The translations under genes were made by a program, and so were the position numbers. 60,748 bases of DNA from NCBI RefSeq assembly GCF_003626695.1, contig NZ_RBAH01000038.1:1-60748 (forward strand), given 5' to 3'. Every line of letters begins with the position of its first letter. Within the stretch, counting starts at the first letter, position 1. The notes beneath the pieces are model-generated. The model had not been told where the DNA came from. It saw only the letters and a list, made by a program, of their open reading frames with translations, and made no database searches. This DNA comes from Paenibacillus ginsengarvi. Its GTDB lineage: Bacteria; Bacillota; Bacilli; Paenibacillales; NBRC-103111. Below, piece after piece: positions 17,198-26,100 of the stretch.

Positions 17198-17219
17198 CCC
17201 GCCGGAACGATAAGGCGAG

Positions 17220-17732
17220 ATGAAACAGGTTGTCATCGTTGACGGCTACAATATTATCGGGGCTTGGCCGGAGCTGAACAAGCTGAAGGATGTTAGCCTG
17301 GAGGATGCGAGGGACAGGCTGATCGATATGCTTGCCGATTATCAAGCCTACAAGGGCAACAAAGTGTATTTGGTATTTGACGCATACCGGGTTCCAGGAC
17401 TCGGGGGCAAATACCGGCAGCGCAAAATCGAAGTGCTGTATACGCGGGAGAAAGAAACCGCCGATGAAAGAATCGAGAGACTGGTAGCGGATCTGAGAGG
17501 AAGAAGAGTGCAGATTCATGTCGCCACCTCCGACTCCGTCGAGCAGCACGTCACATTCGGCCAAGGGGCGCTCCGGCTGCCTGCGCGGGAACTGCTGTTT
17601 TCCATTAACGAAATCCGCAAAGAAATCCGCGTCAAAATTCAGGAGACGACCGCTCCGGCCAAAAATTCCCTGGACAGCAAACTGTCGGACGAGCTTCGCG
17701 AGAAGTTCGAAAAGTGGCGCCGCGGCTTGTAG
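17220..17732 (+). CDS. rae1: Rae1/YacP, ribosome-associated mRNA endonuclease (NYN domain)
   Basis: A 170-residue NYN/PIN-fold protein. The opening VVIVDGYNIIGAW carries the first catalytic Asp, and VYLVFDAYRVPG the second acidic cluster. In B. subtilis Rae1 enters the ribosomal A site and cuts certain mRNAs during translation. It ends a run of translation-related genes (cysS, mrnC, rlmB) 94 bases before sigH, which has its own promoter. Confidence 0.9.
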   Translation: MKQVVIVDGYNIIGAWPELNKLKDVSLEDARDRLIDMLADYQAYKGNKVYLVFDAYRVPGLGGKYRQRKIEVLYTREKETADERIERLVADLRGRRVQIHVATSDSVEQHVTFGQGALRLPARELLFSINEIRKEIRVKIQETTAPAKNSLDSKLSDELREKFEKWRRGL

Positions 17733-17740
17733 GACGCGTG

Positions 17741-17770
17741 TTGACGATGTTAGATTACATAATGTATACT
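17741..17770 (+). promoter_or_regulatory. sigma-A promoter of sigH
   Basis: TTGACG (17741-17746), an 18-base spacer, TATACT (17765-17770), 57 bases before the GTG start. In B. subtilis the sigH promoter is sigma-A type and repressed by AbrB; an AbrB site cannot be recognised by motif here. Confidence 0.8.
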
Positions 17771-17826
17771 AGTCCTATCTTTTGTTGCTATAGCGCTAGC
17801 TTTAGCTTGCAGTCGGAGGGATACGG

Positions 17827-18471
17827 GTGAGCATCGACCTCAAAGAACTGAGAATGCATGAATATGACCTGATGTCCGACGAAGAAGTGGTCGAATCGGT
17901 CCGCATAGGCAACAGCGAAGCGCTTGAGTACTTGATCAACAAGTATAAAAATTTTGTTCGCGCCAAAGCCCGTTCCTACTTTCTGATTGGAGCCGACCGC
18001 GAGGACATTGTTCAGGAAGGCATGATCGGTCTCTACAAGTCGATCCGCGATTTTCGCGAGGACAAGCTCTCCACGTTTAAAGCTTTTGCCGAATTGTGTA
18101 TTACCCGGCAAATTATAACCGCGATCAAAACCGCCACAAGGCAAAAACATATCCCGTTAAACTCCTATGTTTCCCTGGACAAGCCCATCTACGATGAAGA
18201 TTCGGACCGGACGCTGCTGGATGTCATATGCGGCACACGCGTTACCGACCCGGAGGAGCTTATTATTAACCAGGAGGAATTCAGCGGGCTTGAAGACAAA
18301 ATGGGCGAAATTCTGAGCGATCTTGAGCGCAAGGTGCTTATGCTTTATCTGGATGGGCGATCCTATCAAGAAATCGCCGTCGATCTGGACCGTCATGTGA
18401 AATCGATCGACAATGCCCTGCAACGGGTCAAGCGAAAGCTGGAGAGGTACTTGGAAGTACGCGACGTATAA
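17827..18471 (+). CDS. sigH: RNA polymerase sigma-H factor (SigH/Spo0H)
   Basis: A 214-residue sigma-70 family factor that starts stationary-phase and early sporulation transcription. Region 2 includes YLINKYKNFVRAKARSYFLI and DREDIVQEGMIGLYKSIRDF; region 4 contains LERKVLMLYLDGRSYQEIA with its helix-turn-helix. GTG start after GGAGGGATACG. Monocistronic, between its own promoter and a terminator. Confidence 0.95.
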   Translation: MSIDLKELRMHEYDLMSDEEVVESVRIGNSEALEYLINKYKNFVRAKARSYFLIGADREDIVQEGMIGLYKSIRDFREDKLSTFKAFAELCITRQIITAIKTATRQKHIPLNSYVSLDKPIYDEDSDRTLLDVICGTRVTDPEELIINQEEFSGLEDKMGEILSDLERKVLMLYLDGRSYQEIAVDLDRHVKSIDNALQRVKRKLERYLEVRDV

Positions 18472-18519
18472 GAGACATTCTCTCATCCGCCTTAGAGGAG
18501 CGAGGAATGTCTTTTTTTT
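18472..18519 (+). terminator. rho-independent terminator of sigH
   Basis: AGACATTC (18473-18480) plus an inner CTC pair with GAG and GAATGTCT, followed by eight T. It begins right at the sigH stop codon. Confidence 0.85.
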
Positions 18520-18768
18520 GTTGCCATCCCGCAGCGCCCTCTGCCAAATGTTAGTTTCCGAGAAATGCGGCAACCTCATCTCTCGCGGCAAGTGTTTACA
18601 ATCGCGGCGCGTTGGCAATGCTTGTAGGAGCGACCGGGCGCGGCACACACGAGGGCGTTTTCTTGACACGTCTTGAAGTCTATGATAAATTAGTTCAGGT
18701 AGCCCTATTTTCGGGATTTTTTTTGTTATGTCGCGAATACGGCTAGCCGCAGGTTTGGAGGGGTAATC
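18520..18768 (+). other. gene-free interval between sigH and secE
   Basis: No gene found on either strand. In Bacillus and many Paenibacillus the 49-50 residue L33 gene rpmG sits here; I looked for its start and its ACTETGDRNY-type sequence in all frames and did not find it. The only features are a promoter-like sequence at 18663 and a small CCC-loop-GGG hairpin with a T run at 18702-18725, ahead of secE. Confidence 0.7.
18663..18691 (+). promoter_or_regulatory. candidate sigma-A promoter of secE-nusG
   Basis: Perfect TTGACA (18663-18668) with TAAATT (18686-18691) 17 bases on, or GATAAA (18684-18689) at 15 bases. The -35 is strong, the -10 poor. It is the only promoter-like sequence before secE. 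Confidence 0.55.
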
Positions 18769-18978
18769 GTGGCGTTTTTGCAAAGAATGAAGCAAGGCTT
18801 CGGCTCGACGTTTTCCTTCTTCTCCGACAGTTGGGCGGAACTCAAGAAGGTCAAATGGCCAACCCGCAAGGAGCTCATCAGCTACACACTCGTAGTTCTG
18901 GTAACTTGTGCGTTTATGACCATCTATTTTTGGGTAATCGACCTCGGGCTGAGCGAAATCCTGCGCCTGTTCGACTGA
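18769..18978 (+). CDS. secE: SecE, preprotein translocase subunit
   Basis: A 69-residue protein of the single-membrane-span Gram-positive type. The amphipathic helix with ELKKVKWPTRKEL (residues 25-37), the SecE signature, precedes one transmembrane segment (about 40-60). It clamps SecY in the SecYEG channel. GTG start with TTTGGAGGGG upstream; 18 bases before nusG. Confidence 0.94.
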   Translation: MAFLQRMKQGFGSTFSFFSDSWAELKKVKWPTRKELISYTLVVLVTCAFMTIYFWVIDLGLSEILRLFD

Positions 18979-18996
18979 TGGGAGCTGGGTGACGAT

Positions 18997-19530
18997 ATGG
19001 AAAAAAGATGGTACGTCGTACATACCTATTCTGGGTATGAAAACAAAGTAAAAGCGAACTTGGAAAAACGCGTCGAATCGATGAACATGCAGGACAAAAT
19101 TTTCCGCGTTCTCGTCCCGATGGAGGAAGAGATCGTCAACAAGGACGGCAAGAAAAAAACCGTCATGCGGAAAGTATATCCCGGTTATGTTCTCGTCGAG
19201 ATGATTCAGACGGACGATTCCTGGTATGTCGTTCGCAATACGCCGGGTGTAACCGGATTTGTCGGCTCGACCGGGTCCGGCTCGAAACCGACTGCGCTAT
19301 TGCCGGAAGAAGTCGATGCGATCCTGAAGCATATGGGGATCGAGAATCCGAAACCGAAGATCGACTTCGAACTCAAGGAAACGGTTCGGGTCAAGGTTGG
19401 TCCATTCGCGAACTTCGTCGGCACGGTTGAAGATATTTTGGTCGACAAGTCGAAACTGAAAGTACACGTCAACATGTTTGGGCGGGAAACCCCGCTTGAG
19501 TTGGAATATACTCAAGTGGAAAAAATATAA
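18997..19530 (+). CDS. nusG: NusG, transcription elongation and pausing factor
   Basis: A 177-residue protein with an N-terminal NGN domain (KRWYVVHTYSGYENKVKANL) and a C-terminal KOW domain (VRVKVGPFANFVGTVEDIL). It binds the RNA polymerase clamp and, in Bacillus, stimulates pausing. Co-transcribed with secE, the conserved pairing upstream of the L11 operon. Confidence 0.96.
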   Translation: MEKRWYVVHTYSGYENKVKANLEKRVESMNMQDKIFRVLVPMEEEIVNKDGKKKTVMRKVYPGYVLVEMIQTDDSWYVVRNTPGVTGFVGSTGSGSKPTALLPEEVDAILKHMGIENPKPKIDFELKETVRVKVGPFANFVGTVEDILVDKSKLKVHVNMFGRETPLELEYTQVEKI

Positions 19531-19762
19531 GTCTTTCTTGATCGAAGCAATTCGGGGTTGCTGGACCGCTTTTTAGAGGTGAAAAGCCTTGCGAAATCGG
19601 GAAGTTGATGCCGGATGCCTGACAGTCCGATTTCTAAAGTAGAAGCGGATCGCAGACGATCGTATTGGTTTCCGGGTCTATTCTGGAATAGGGTAGGCCT
19701 AACTCGTGGGAGGTGCCGCAAGGCCCCGCTCGCACCACATTCAAGCTAGGGAGGTGCAAACC
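19531..19762 (+). promoter_or_regulatory. structured leader of rplK-rplA
   Basis: This 232-base interval holds no gene and no clear promoter. Two structures stand out: a perfect 8-base inverted repeat, GAAATCGG (19593-19600) with CCGATTTC (19627-19634), and a hairpin near 19706-19738 in which GTGG pairs with CCAC and GCC-GCAA-GGC forms a GNRA loop. GGGAGGTGC occurs in that hairpin (19708) and again as the rplK ribosome-binding site (19749). In other bacteria L1 represses rplK-rplA by binding this leader; that this is such a site is inference. Confidence 0.5.
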
Positions 19763-20188
19763 ATGGCTAAAAAGGTTATTAAAGTGGTCAAACTGCAAGT
19801 TTCGGCAGGGAAAGCGAATCCGGCGCCGCCTATCGGTCCGGCACTCGGTCAAGCAGGGGTCAACATTATGGCTTTCTGTAAAGAGTTCAATGCTCGTACC
19901 GCCGATCAAGTAGGCTTGATCATTCCGGTTGTCATTACGGTATTCGAGGACCGCTCGTTCACATTCGAAACGAAAACTCCTCCGGCTGCTGTCTTGCTTC
20001 GCGTTGCCGCCAAGATCGAAAAAGGATCGGGCGAACCGAACAAGAAAAAAGTCGCTACCGTGAAGCGTGACGTTGTTCGTCAAATCGCCGAACAAAAAAT
20101 GCAAGACCTCAACGCAGCTTCCGTCGAAGCAGCAATGCGGATGATCGAAGGTACTGCTCGCAGCATGGGCGTTACGATCCAAGACTAA
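19763..20188 (+). CDS. rplK: 50S ribosomal protein L11
   Basis: A 141-residue protein, exactly the family length, starting MAKKVIKVVKLQ at 19763 behind AGGGAGGTG. The proline-rich N-terminus APPIGPALGQAGVNIMAFCK and the rRNA-binding C-terminal domain ending GTARSMGV are intact. It binds the GTPase-associated region of 23S rRNA and is needed for RelA activation. The frame stays open upstream to 19706, but that part is leader. Confidence 0.97.
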   Translation: MAKKVIKVVKLQVSAGKANPAPPIGPALGQAGVNIMAFCKEFNARTADQVGLIIPVVITVFEDRSFTFETKTPPAAVLLRVAAKIEKGSGEPNKKKVATVKRDVVRQIAEQKMQDLNAASVEAAMRMIEGTARSMGVTIQD

Positions 20189-20201
20189 TCTTTTTGCTTT
20201 T

Positions 20202-20220
20202 CTGCGGTTTGTATCCGCAG
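20202..20220 (+). other. small hairpin between rplK and rplA
   Basis: CTGCGG (20202-20207) pairs with CCGCAG (20215-20220) around a 7-base loop. No T run follows, so it is not a terminator; it could be an mRNA stability or processing element. Confidence 0.4.
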
Positions 20221-20266
20221 ATGTGGGAGGATTTTCCGCTAACACCACAAAAGGAGGACAATTGAC

Positions 20267-20959
20267 ATGGCAAAACGCGGTAAGAAATACCAAGAAGCTG
20301 TCAAACTGGTCAATTCCGATGCCAGCTACGAGCCGGCAGAAGCGATCGACCTCGTGAAAAAAGCAGCTGCTGCCAAGTTCGACGAAACCGTCGAAGTGGC
20401 CGTTCGTCTCGGGGTTGACCCGAAGAAGCAAGACCAAGCCGTCCGCGGCGTAGTCGTACTTCCGAACGGTACAGGCAAAACGAAGCGTGTTCTCGTGTTC
20501 GCGAAAGGCGATAAGGCGAAAGAAGCCGAAGCAGCCGGCGCGGATTTCGTAGGGGACCAAGATTTGATCAATAAAATCCAACAAGGCTGGTTCGATTTCG
20601 ATGTCTGCGTAGCTACGCCGGACATGATGAGCGAAGTCGGTAAACTCGGTCGTCTGCTCGGGGGCAAAGGCCTTATGCCGAACCCGAAGGCAGGTACGGT
20701 AACGTTTGACGTGGCGAATGCCGTGAAGGAAATCAAGGCAGGTAAAATCGAGTATCGTCTCGACCGCGCCGGACAAATTCACGCGCCAATCGGCAAAGTA
20801 TCGTTCGGTGCCGAGCAGCTGCAAGAAAACTTCCGCACCCTTGTGGAAGCTCTTGTTCGCGCCAAGCCGGCAGCAGCGAAAGGCGTATACTTGCGCAACA
20901 TCGCCGTTTCGTCGACGATGGGGCCTAGCGTACGCGTTAACCCGCAAACATTCAGATAA
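20267..20959 (+). CDS. rplA: 50S ribosomal protein L1
   Basis: A 230-residue protein with the standard two-domain L1 layout (MAKRGKKYQEAVKLV; signature LGRLLGGKGLMPNPKAGTV near residue 125). It forms the mobile L1 stalk that moves deacylated tRNA out of the E site, and in many bacteria represses its own operon. RBS AAAGGAGG. It is separated from rplJ by the L10 leader. Confidence 0.97.
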   Translation: MAKRGKKYQEAVKLVNSDASYEPAEAIDLVKKAAAAKFDETVEVAVRLGVDPKKQDQAVRGVVVLPNGTGKTKRVLVFAKGDKAKEAEAAGADFVGDQDLINKIQQGWFDFDVCVATPDMMSEVGKLGRLLGGKGLMPNPKAGTVTFDVANAVKEIKAGKIEYRLDRAGQIHAPIGKVSFGAEQLQENFRTLVEALVRAKPAAAKGVYLRNIAVSSTMGPSVRVNPQTFR

Positions 20960-20984
20960 TCCGTTCTCGGCAAACATTTGCCAT

Positions 20985-21013
20985 TTGCATTTTGCAAACG
21001 AACGTGGTAATCT
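20985..21013 (+). promoter_or_regulatory. sigma-A promoter of rplJ-rplL
   Basis: TTGCAT (20985-20990), a 17-base spacer, and extended -10 TGG-TAATCT (21008-21013). It lies 26 bases behind rplA and ahead of the L10 leader. Confidence 0.72.
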
Positions 21014-21041
21014 GTTTAGGGTTTATGAAAACGAATATGTT

Positions 21042-21181
21042 AACCGTAGACAGTAGGTGCCGAGAGGCTTAAACATACCTACCGAGGTGTTACGATACAG
21101 CCTGGTTTTATTTTTTCGGCTTTCGAAGAAATAAGCAGGAAACGTCATGCCTCCGTCTATTGCTGGGCGGAGGCATTTTTA
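21042..21181 (+). promoter_or_regulatory. L10 leader (rplJ-rplL autoregulatory RNA) with terminator
   Basis: The conserved L10-leader core AACCGTAGACAGTAGGTGCC starts at 21042; its partner CATACCTACCGAGGT is near 21073-21087, so GTAGGT pairs with ACCTAC. The attenuator stem ATGCCTCCG (21147-21155) with CGGAGGCAT (21168-21176) and a T run closes it. In Firmicutes the L10(L12)4 complex binds the core and represses its operon. The core match is strong; the attenuation mode is inferred from the terminator. Confidence 0.87.
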
Positions 21182-21244
21182 TGTCTGACACCGACCGGAA
21201 ACATAAACAGCCAAGCGAAGCCAGTTTACAGGAGGTGTATCAAC

Positions 21245-21751
21245 ATGCCAAACGCTAATATTCTTCAAGAGAAACAACAAGTCGTTTCCGAGGTTGCAGC
21301 GAAACTCCGTGAAAGCACGAGCACGATCGTAGCGGACTATCGCGGTCTGAACGTAGCTCAAGTAACGGAGCTCCGCAAACGTCTTCGCGAAGCGGGCGTC
21401 GATTTCCAAGTGCTTAAGAACACTTTGGTTCGCCGCGCTACAGTTGAAGCGGAACTGACGGATCTCAACGAGGTTCTTACTGGCCCCACGGCCGTGGCTT
21501 TCAGCCCGGACGCTGTAGCGGCAGCTAAAATCTTGAACGAATTCGCCAAGAAGAACGATGCGCTGAAAGTTAAAGGCGGCGTAGTAGAAGGCCGCGTCAT
21601 TGACGTGGACCAAGTGAAGGCGCTGGCGGAACTTCCTTCCCGCGAAGGACTTCTGTCCATGCTCCTCAGCGTGCTCCAAGCGCCGATCCGCAACTTCGCG
21701 CTTGCAGTTAAAGCTGTATCGGAAAAACAAGAGGGCGGAGCGCAAGCTTAA
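21245..21751 (+). CDS. rplJ: 50S ribosomal protein L10
   Basis: A 168-residue protein. The N-terminal domain (LQEKQQVVSEVAAKLRES; VADYRGLNVAQVTELRKRLR) binds 23S rRNA with L11; the C-terminal helix carries the L7/L12 dimers. It is the likely ligand of the leader just upstream. RBS AGGAGGTG. 37 bases before rplL. Confidence 0.97.
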   Translation: MPNANILQEKQQVVSEVAAKLRESTSTIVADYRGLNVAQVTELRKRLREAGVDFQVLKNTLVRRATVEAELTDLNEVLTGPTAVAFSPDAVAAAKILNEFAKKNDALKVKGGVVEGRVIDVDQVKALAELPSREGLLSMLLSVLQAPIRNFALAVKAVSEKQEGGAQA

Positions 21752-21788
21752 GCCTTACTCTATCTAACCAAAAACGGAGGGTACACTC

Positions 21789-22151
21789 ATGAGCAAAGAG
21801 CAAATCTTGGAAGCCATTAAAGGCATGTCCGTTCTTGAACTGAACGATCTCGTTAAAGCAATCGAAGAAGAATTCGGCGTAACGGCTGCTGCACCGGTAG
21901 CGGTTGTAGCTGGCGGCGCAGTTGCTGAAGTAGAAGAGCAAACGGAATTCGACGTTATTCTCCTCGAAGCCGGCGCTTCCAAAATCAACGTTATCAAAGT
22001 CGTTCGCGAAATTACGGGTCTCGGCCTGAAAGAAGCGAAAGACCTCGTTGACGGCGCACCGAAGCCGATCAAAGAGAAAATTTCCAAAGCTGACGCCGAT
22101 GCGATCAAAGCTAAGCTTGAAGAAGCTGGCGCTAAAGTAGACGTTAAGTAA
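21789..22151 (+). CDS. rplL: 50S ribosomal protein L7/L12
   Basis: A 120-residue acidic protein. The N-terminal dimerisation region (SKEQILEAIKGMSVLELNDL), an Ala/Val-rich hinge (about 35-52) and the C-terminal factor-binding domain (EITGLGLKEAKDLVDGAPK) are all present. Multiple copies on the L10 stalk recruit IF-2, EF-Tu and EF-G. Followed by a strong terminator. Confidence 0.97.
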   Translation: MSKEQILEAIKGMSVLELNDLVKAIEEEFGVTAAAPVAVVAGGAVAEVEEQTEFDVILLEAGASKINVIKVVREITGLGLKEAKDLVDGAPKPIKEKISKADADAIKAKLEEAGAKVDVK

Positions 22152-22166
22152 TTTCGGCTTGGAACC

Positions 22167-22209
22167 AAAGATCCCCTTTGGAGCTTTCGCTTCAAGGGGG
22201 ATCTTTTTT
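22167..22209 (+). terminator. rho-independent terminator of rplJ-rplL
   Basis: AAAGATCCCC-TT pairs with AA-GGGGATCTTT around a 14-base loop and enters a T run. It begins 16 bases after rplL and ends 24 bases before the methyltransferase gene. Confidence 0.92.
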
Positions 22210-22232
22210 AGCGAATAGGAGGTCATCTGATC

Positions 22233-22829
22233 ATGACAGAACATTACTATTCGAAGAAGCCGTCTACAGCGAGCGATCGTAGAGAGATCCAGGTCAACCT
22301 TCGGGGGACGGCGCTTCGCTTCGTTACAGACAGCGGTGTATTTTCCAAGCAGGATCTCGACTTTGGAAGCCGGCTGCTTATCGAAACGATGGATATCGCG
22401 GAAACGGACGAAGTGCTCGATGTCGGCTGCGGGTACGGTCCGATCGGTTTGGCTGCGGCTACGCTTGCGACCCGGGGCCGAGTGACGATGGTTGATATTA
22501 ATGAAAGAGCCGTCGAGCTGTCCCGAGAGAATGCGAAACGGAACGGGATTACGGGTGTAGAGATCATGCAAAGCGATCTGTTTGAACGTCTGGGGGACCG
22601 AACGTTTACGAAAATTTTGACGAATCCGCCGATCCGGGCTGGGAAGCAGGTTGTGCATCAAATTTTTGAGCAGGCCTGGCATCACCTTGTGAAAGGGGGA
22701 CAATTGTGGATTGTCATCCAGAAGAAGCAGGGGGCGCCGTCGGCGCTTGCGAAGCTGGAGGCCTTGTTCGAAACGGTGCGGGAGGCGGATAAGGATAAAG
22801 GTTACCGCATCTACTGCGCAACGAAATAG
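22233..22829 (+). CDS. RsmC/YbxB-like class I methyltransferase, probable rRNA (guanine-N2) type
   Basis: A 198-residue SAM-dependent methyltransferase. Motif I is DVGCGYGPIGLA (about residues 66-77), motif II VDINERAVEL, and the catalytic NPP motif is LTNPPIRAG. The size and place between rplL and rpoB fit B. subtilis YbxB, the one-domain relative of RsmC, which methylates a guanine in 16S rRNA. The exact target base is not shown by sequence. Confidence 0.85.
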   Translation: MTEHYYSKKPSTASDRREIQVNLRGTALRFVTDSGVFSKQDLDFGSRLLIETMDIAETDEVLDVGCGYGPIGLAAATLATRGRVTMVDINERAVELSRENAKRNGITGVEIMQSDLFERLGDRTFTKILTNPPIRAGKQVVHQIFEQAWHHLVKGGQLWIVIQKKQGAPSALAKLEALFETVREADKDKGYRIYCATK

Positions 22830-22881
22830 CCGAAACGGGATATTGGCTGAAATTTTGACGAAACGCCCGAGTAAGTTGTAT

Positions 22882-22910
22882 TTGACTCGCGCCATCCATT
22901 GTGGTAATAT
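22882..22910 (+). promoter_or_regulatory. sigma-A promoter of rpoB-rpoC
   Basis: TTGACT (22882-22887), a 17-base spacer and extended -10 TGG-TAATAT (22905-22910). A second TATAAT begins 3 bases on (22913) but is 25 bases from the -35. The gap 22830-23173 holds this promoter and an untranslated leader of about 250 bases with no clear structure. Confidence 0.78.
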
Positions 22911-23173
22911 TATATAATGTCAGTATTAAGATGGGTGCCATGTCTTTATTTCGCTAAAATGTCAAGTGGTTTTTTTAAACAAGACGAATAATTTTGGCGA
23001 ATGAAGTATAATGTTCGCATTTTGAGGAAAATCTACTTAAATGTGAACATTGGGAAGCTGCCACGTTTGCCGCAGAAAAAAGGTCTCTCTGCCATGCCGC
23101 AAGGCTTTTGACGAGGCTTTTCTTCTTTTTTGCTTTCTGGTTTTTTCAAGTCGATGTGAGGGGTGAAGGAAAG

Positions 23174-26100
23174 TTGGCGGGTCATACTGTTCAATACGGA
23201 CGACGCAATCGCAGAACGTACGCACGGATAGAGGAAGTGCTGGAAGTCCCGAACTTGATCGAAATTCAACAAAAATCGTACCAGTGGTTTTTGGATGAAG
23301 GTTTGCGCGAGATGTTTCAGGATATTTCGCCGATTCAGGATTTCACGGGCAATTTGGTGCTGGAATTCATCGATTACAGCTTGGGTGAGCCGAAATATAC
23401 CGTCGATGATTCGAAGGAACGTGATGTCACGTACGCTGCTCCGCTGCGCGTCAAGGTGCGTTTAATCAATAAAGAAACCGGCGAGGTGAAGGAGCAGGAA
23501 GTGTTCATGGGCGATTTCCCGCTCATGACGGAAACCGGTACCTTTATTATTAACGGTGCCGAACGGGTCATCGTCAGTCAGCTCGTTCGTTCCCCCAGTG
23601 TTTATTTTAGCACAAAAGTCGACAAAAACGGCAAGAAAAGTTACACGGCTACTGTGATTCCGAACCGGGGTGCTTGGCTTGAGCTGGAAACGGATGCTAA
23701 GGACATTGTGTACGTGCGGATCGACCGGACGCGGAAAATTCCGGTAACCGTTCTGCTGCGCGCACTCGGCTTCGGTTCCGATGCGGAAATTATCGACCTG
23801 CTCGGGGACAGCGAGTATATTCGCAATACGCTCGACAAGGACAACACCGATACGACGGATAAAGCGCTGATCGAAATTTACGAGCGTCTCCGTCCGGGCG
23901 AGCCTCCTACGCTCGACAATGCGAAGAGCCTCCTGATTGCCCGTTTCTTCGATCCGAAACGCTACGATCTGGCGAATGTCGGTCGATATAAAATCAACAA
24001 AAAGCTTCATATCAAAAACCGCTTGTTCAATCAGCGGCTTGCGGAAACGCTGGCCAATCCGGAGACAGGTGAAATTATCGCGGAAGCGGGCCAAGTGCTG
24101 GACCGGCGTCTGCTCGATCAAATTTTGCCCGACCTCGAGAAAAACGTCGGCTTCGTCGAATTTGGCGTAAGCGGCGGCGTTCTGGATGTGGACCGTGTTC
24201 CGCTGCAATCGATCAACGTATATTCTCCTTTGGAAGAAGGCAAGGTAGTCAAGGTCATCTCCAACGGAGTTATTGATAAATCAGTCAAAAACATTACGCC
24301 GGCGGACATCATCGCTTCGATCAACTACTTTATGAATCTGCTGCACGGCATCGGAAGCACGGACGATATCGACCACTTGGGCAACAGAAGACTTCGTTCT
24401 GTAGGGGAACTTCTGCAGAACCAGTTCCGTATCGGCTTGTCCCGTATGGAGCGCGTCGTTCGCGAGAGAATGTCGATCCAGGATGCCAACGTCATTACGC
24501 CGCAGGCGCTGATTAACATTCGTCCGGTTATTGCATCGATTAAAGAGTTTTTCGGCAGCTCGCAGCTGTCGCAGTTTATGGATCAGACGAACCCGCTTGC
24601 CGAGCTTACGCACAAGCGCCGTTTGTCCGCGCTCGGTCCGGGCGGCTTGACGCGGGAGCGCGCGGGCATGGAAGTTCGCGACGTTCACCATTCCCACTAC
24701 GGCCGGATGTGCCCGATCGAAACGCCTGAAGGTCCGAACATCGGTCTCATCAACTCGCTTTCGACGTTTGCCCGCATTAACGATTACGGCTTTATCGAGG
24801 CGCCTTACCGTTGGGTCGATCCGAAGACGGGTGCAGTGACGACTCAGATCGCTTACCTGACGGCGGACGAAGAAGATAATTACGTAATCGCCCAGGCGAA
24901 CGCCGAACTTACGGAAGAAGGCACGTTTGCCAACGATACGGTTATCGTTCGTTACAAGGATGACATTCTTACGCTGCCGAAAGAACGCGTTGACTATATG
25001 GACGTATCGCCGAAGCAGGTTGTTTCAGTCGCGACTGCGCTCATTCCGTTTCTTGAAAATGACGACTCGAACCGCGCCCTGATGGGATCGAACATGCAGC
25101 GCCAGGCCGTTCCGCTGCTCATTCCGAAGGCGCCGCTCGTCGGCACGGGAATGGAGCACAAAAGCGCGAAAGACTCCGGCGTTTGCGTGGTCAGCAAACA
25201 CGACGGCATCGTTGAACGCGTATCCGCGAACGAGGTATGGGTACGCCGCCGCGAAATGGTCGACGGTCGTCTTGTAGAAGGCGATTTGATCAAGCATAAG
25301 CTTCACAAGTTCATCCGTTCCAACCAAGGGACGTGCGTCAACCAGCGTCCAATCGTGCGTAAAGGCGAGATTATCAAAGTCGGCGACATTCTGGCTGACG
25401 GCCCGTCGACCGAACAAGGGGAACTGGCTCTCGGACGGAACGTAGTCGTTGCCTTTATGACATGGGAAGGCTACAACTACGAGGATGCGATCCTGCTCAG
25501 CCAGAAGCTGGTCAAGGAAGACGTTTATACGTCGATTCACATCGAAGAATACGAGTCCGAAGCGCGCGATACGAAGCTCGGGCCCGAAGAAATCACACGC
25601 GATATACCGAACGTTGGCGAAGACGCGCTGCGTAATCTCGACGAGCGGGGCATTATCCGCGTAGGCGCGGAGATCGGCGCCGGCGATATTCTTGTAGGTA
25701 AGGTAACGCCGAAGGGCGTAACCGAGCTGACGGCCGAAGAACGCCTGCTGCATGCCATCTTCGGGGAGAAAGCGCGCGAAGTTCGCGATACGTCGCTCCG
25801 CGTGCCTCACGGTACGGACGGTATTGTCGTCGATGTCAAAGTATTTACGCGCGAGAACGGCGACGAATTGCCGCCGGGCGTCAACCAGCTCGTTCGTGTT
25901 TATATTGCCCAAAAACGTAAAATATCCGAAGGCGACAAAATGGCAGGACGACACGGCAACAAGGGCGTAATTGCGCGCATTTTGCCGGAAGAGGATATGC
26001 CGTTCCTGCCGGACGGCACACCGGTTCAGGTCGTGCTGAACCCGCTCGGGGTTCCGTCGCGGATGAACATCGGTCAGGTGCTCGAGGTGCATCTCGGCAT

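Noticed and set aside
18541..18680. Remnant of rpmG
   Set aside because: A stretch near 18625 faintly recalls the codons for ACTETGDR, but stops and shifts break it and the likeness is no better than chance.
23007..23012. TATAAT in the rpoB leader as a second promoter
   Set aside because: No -35 box at 15-19 bases upstream.
23108..23173. N-terminal extension of rpoB
   Set aside because: The frame is open, but residues such as LFFFFAFWFF have no match, and the TTG at 23174 with its own site matches the known RpoB start.
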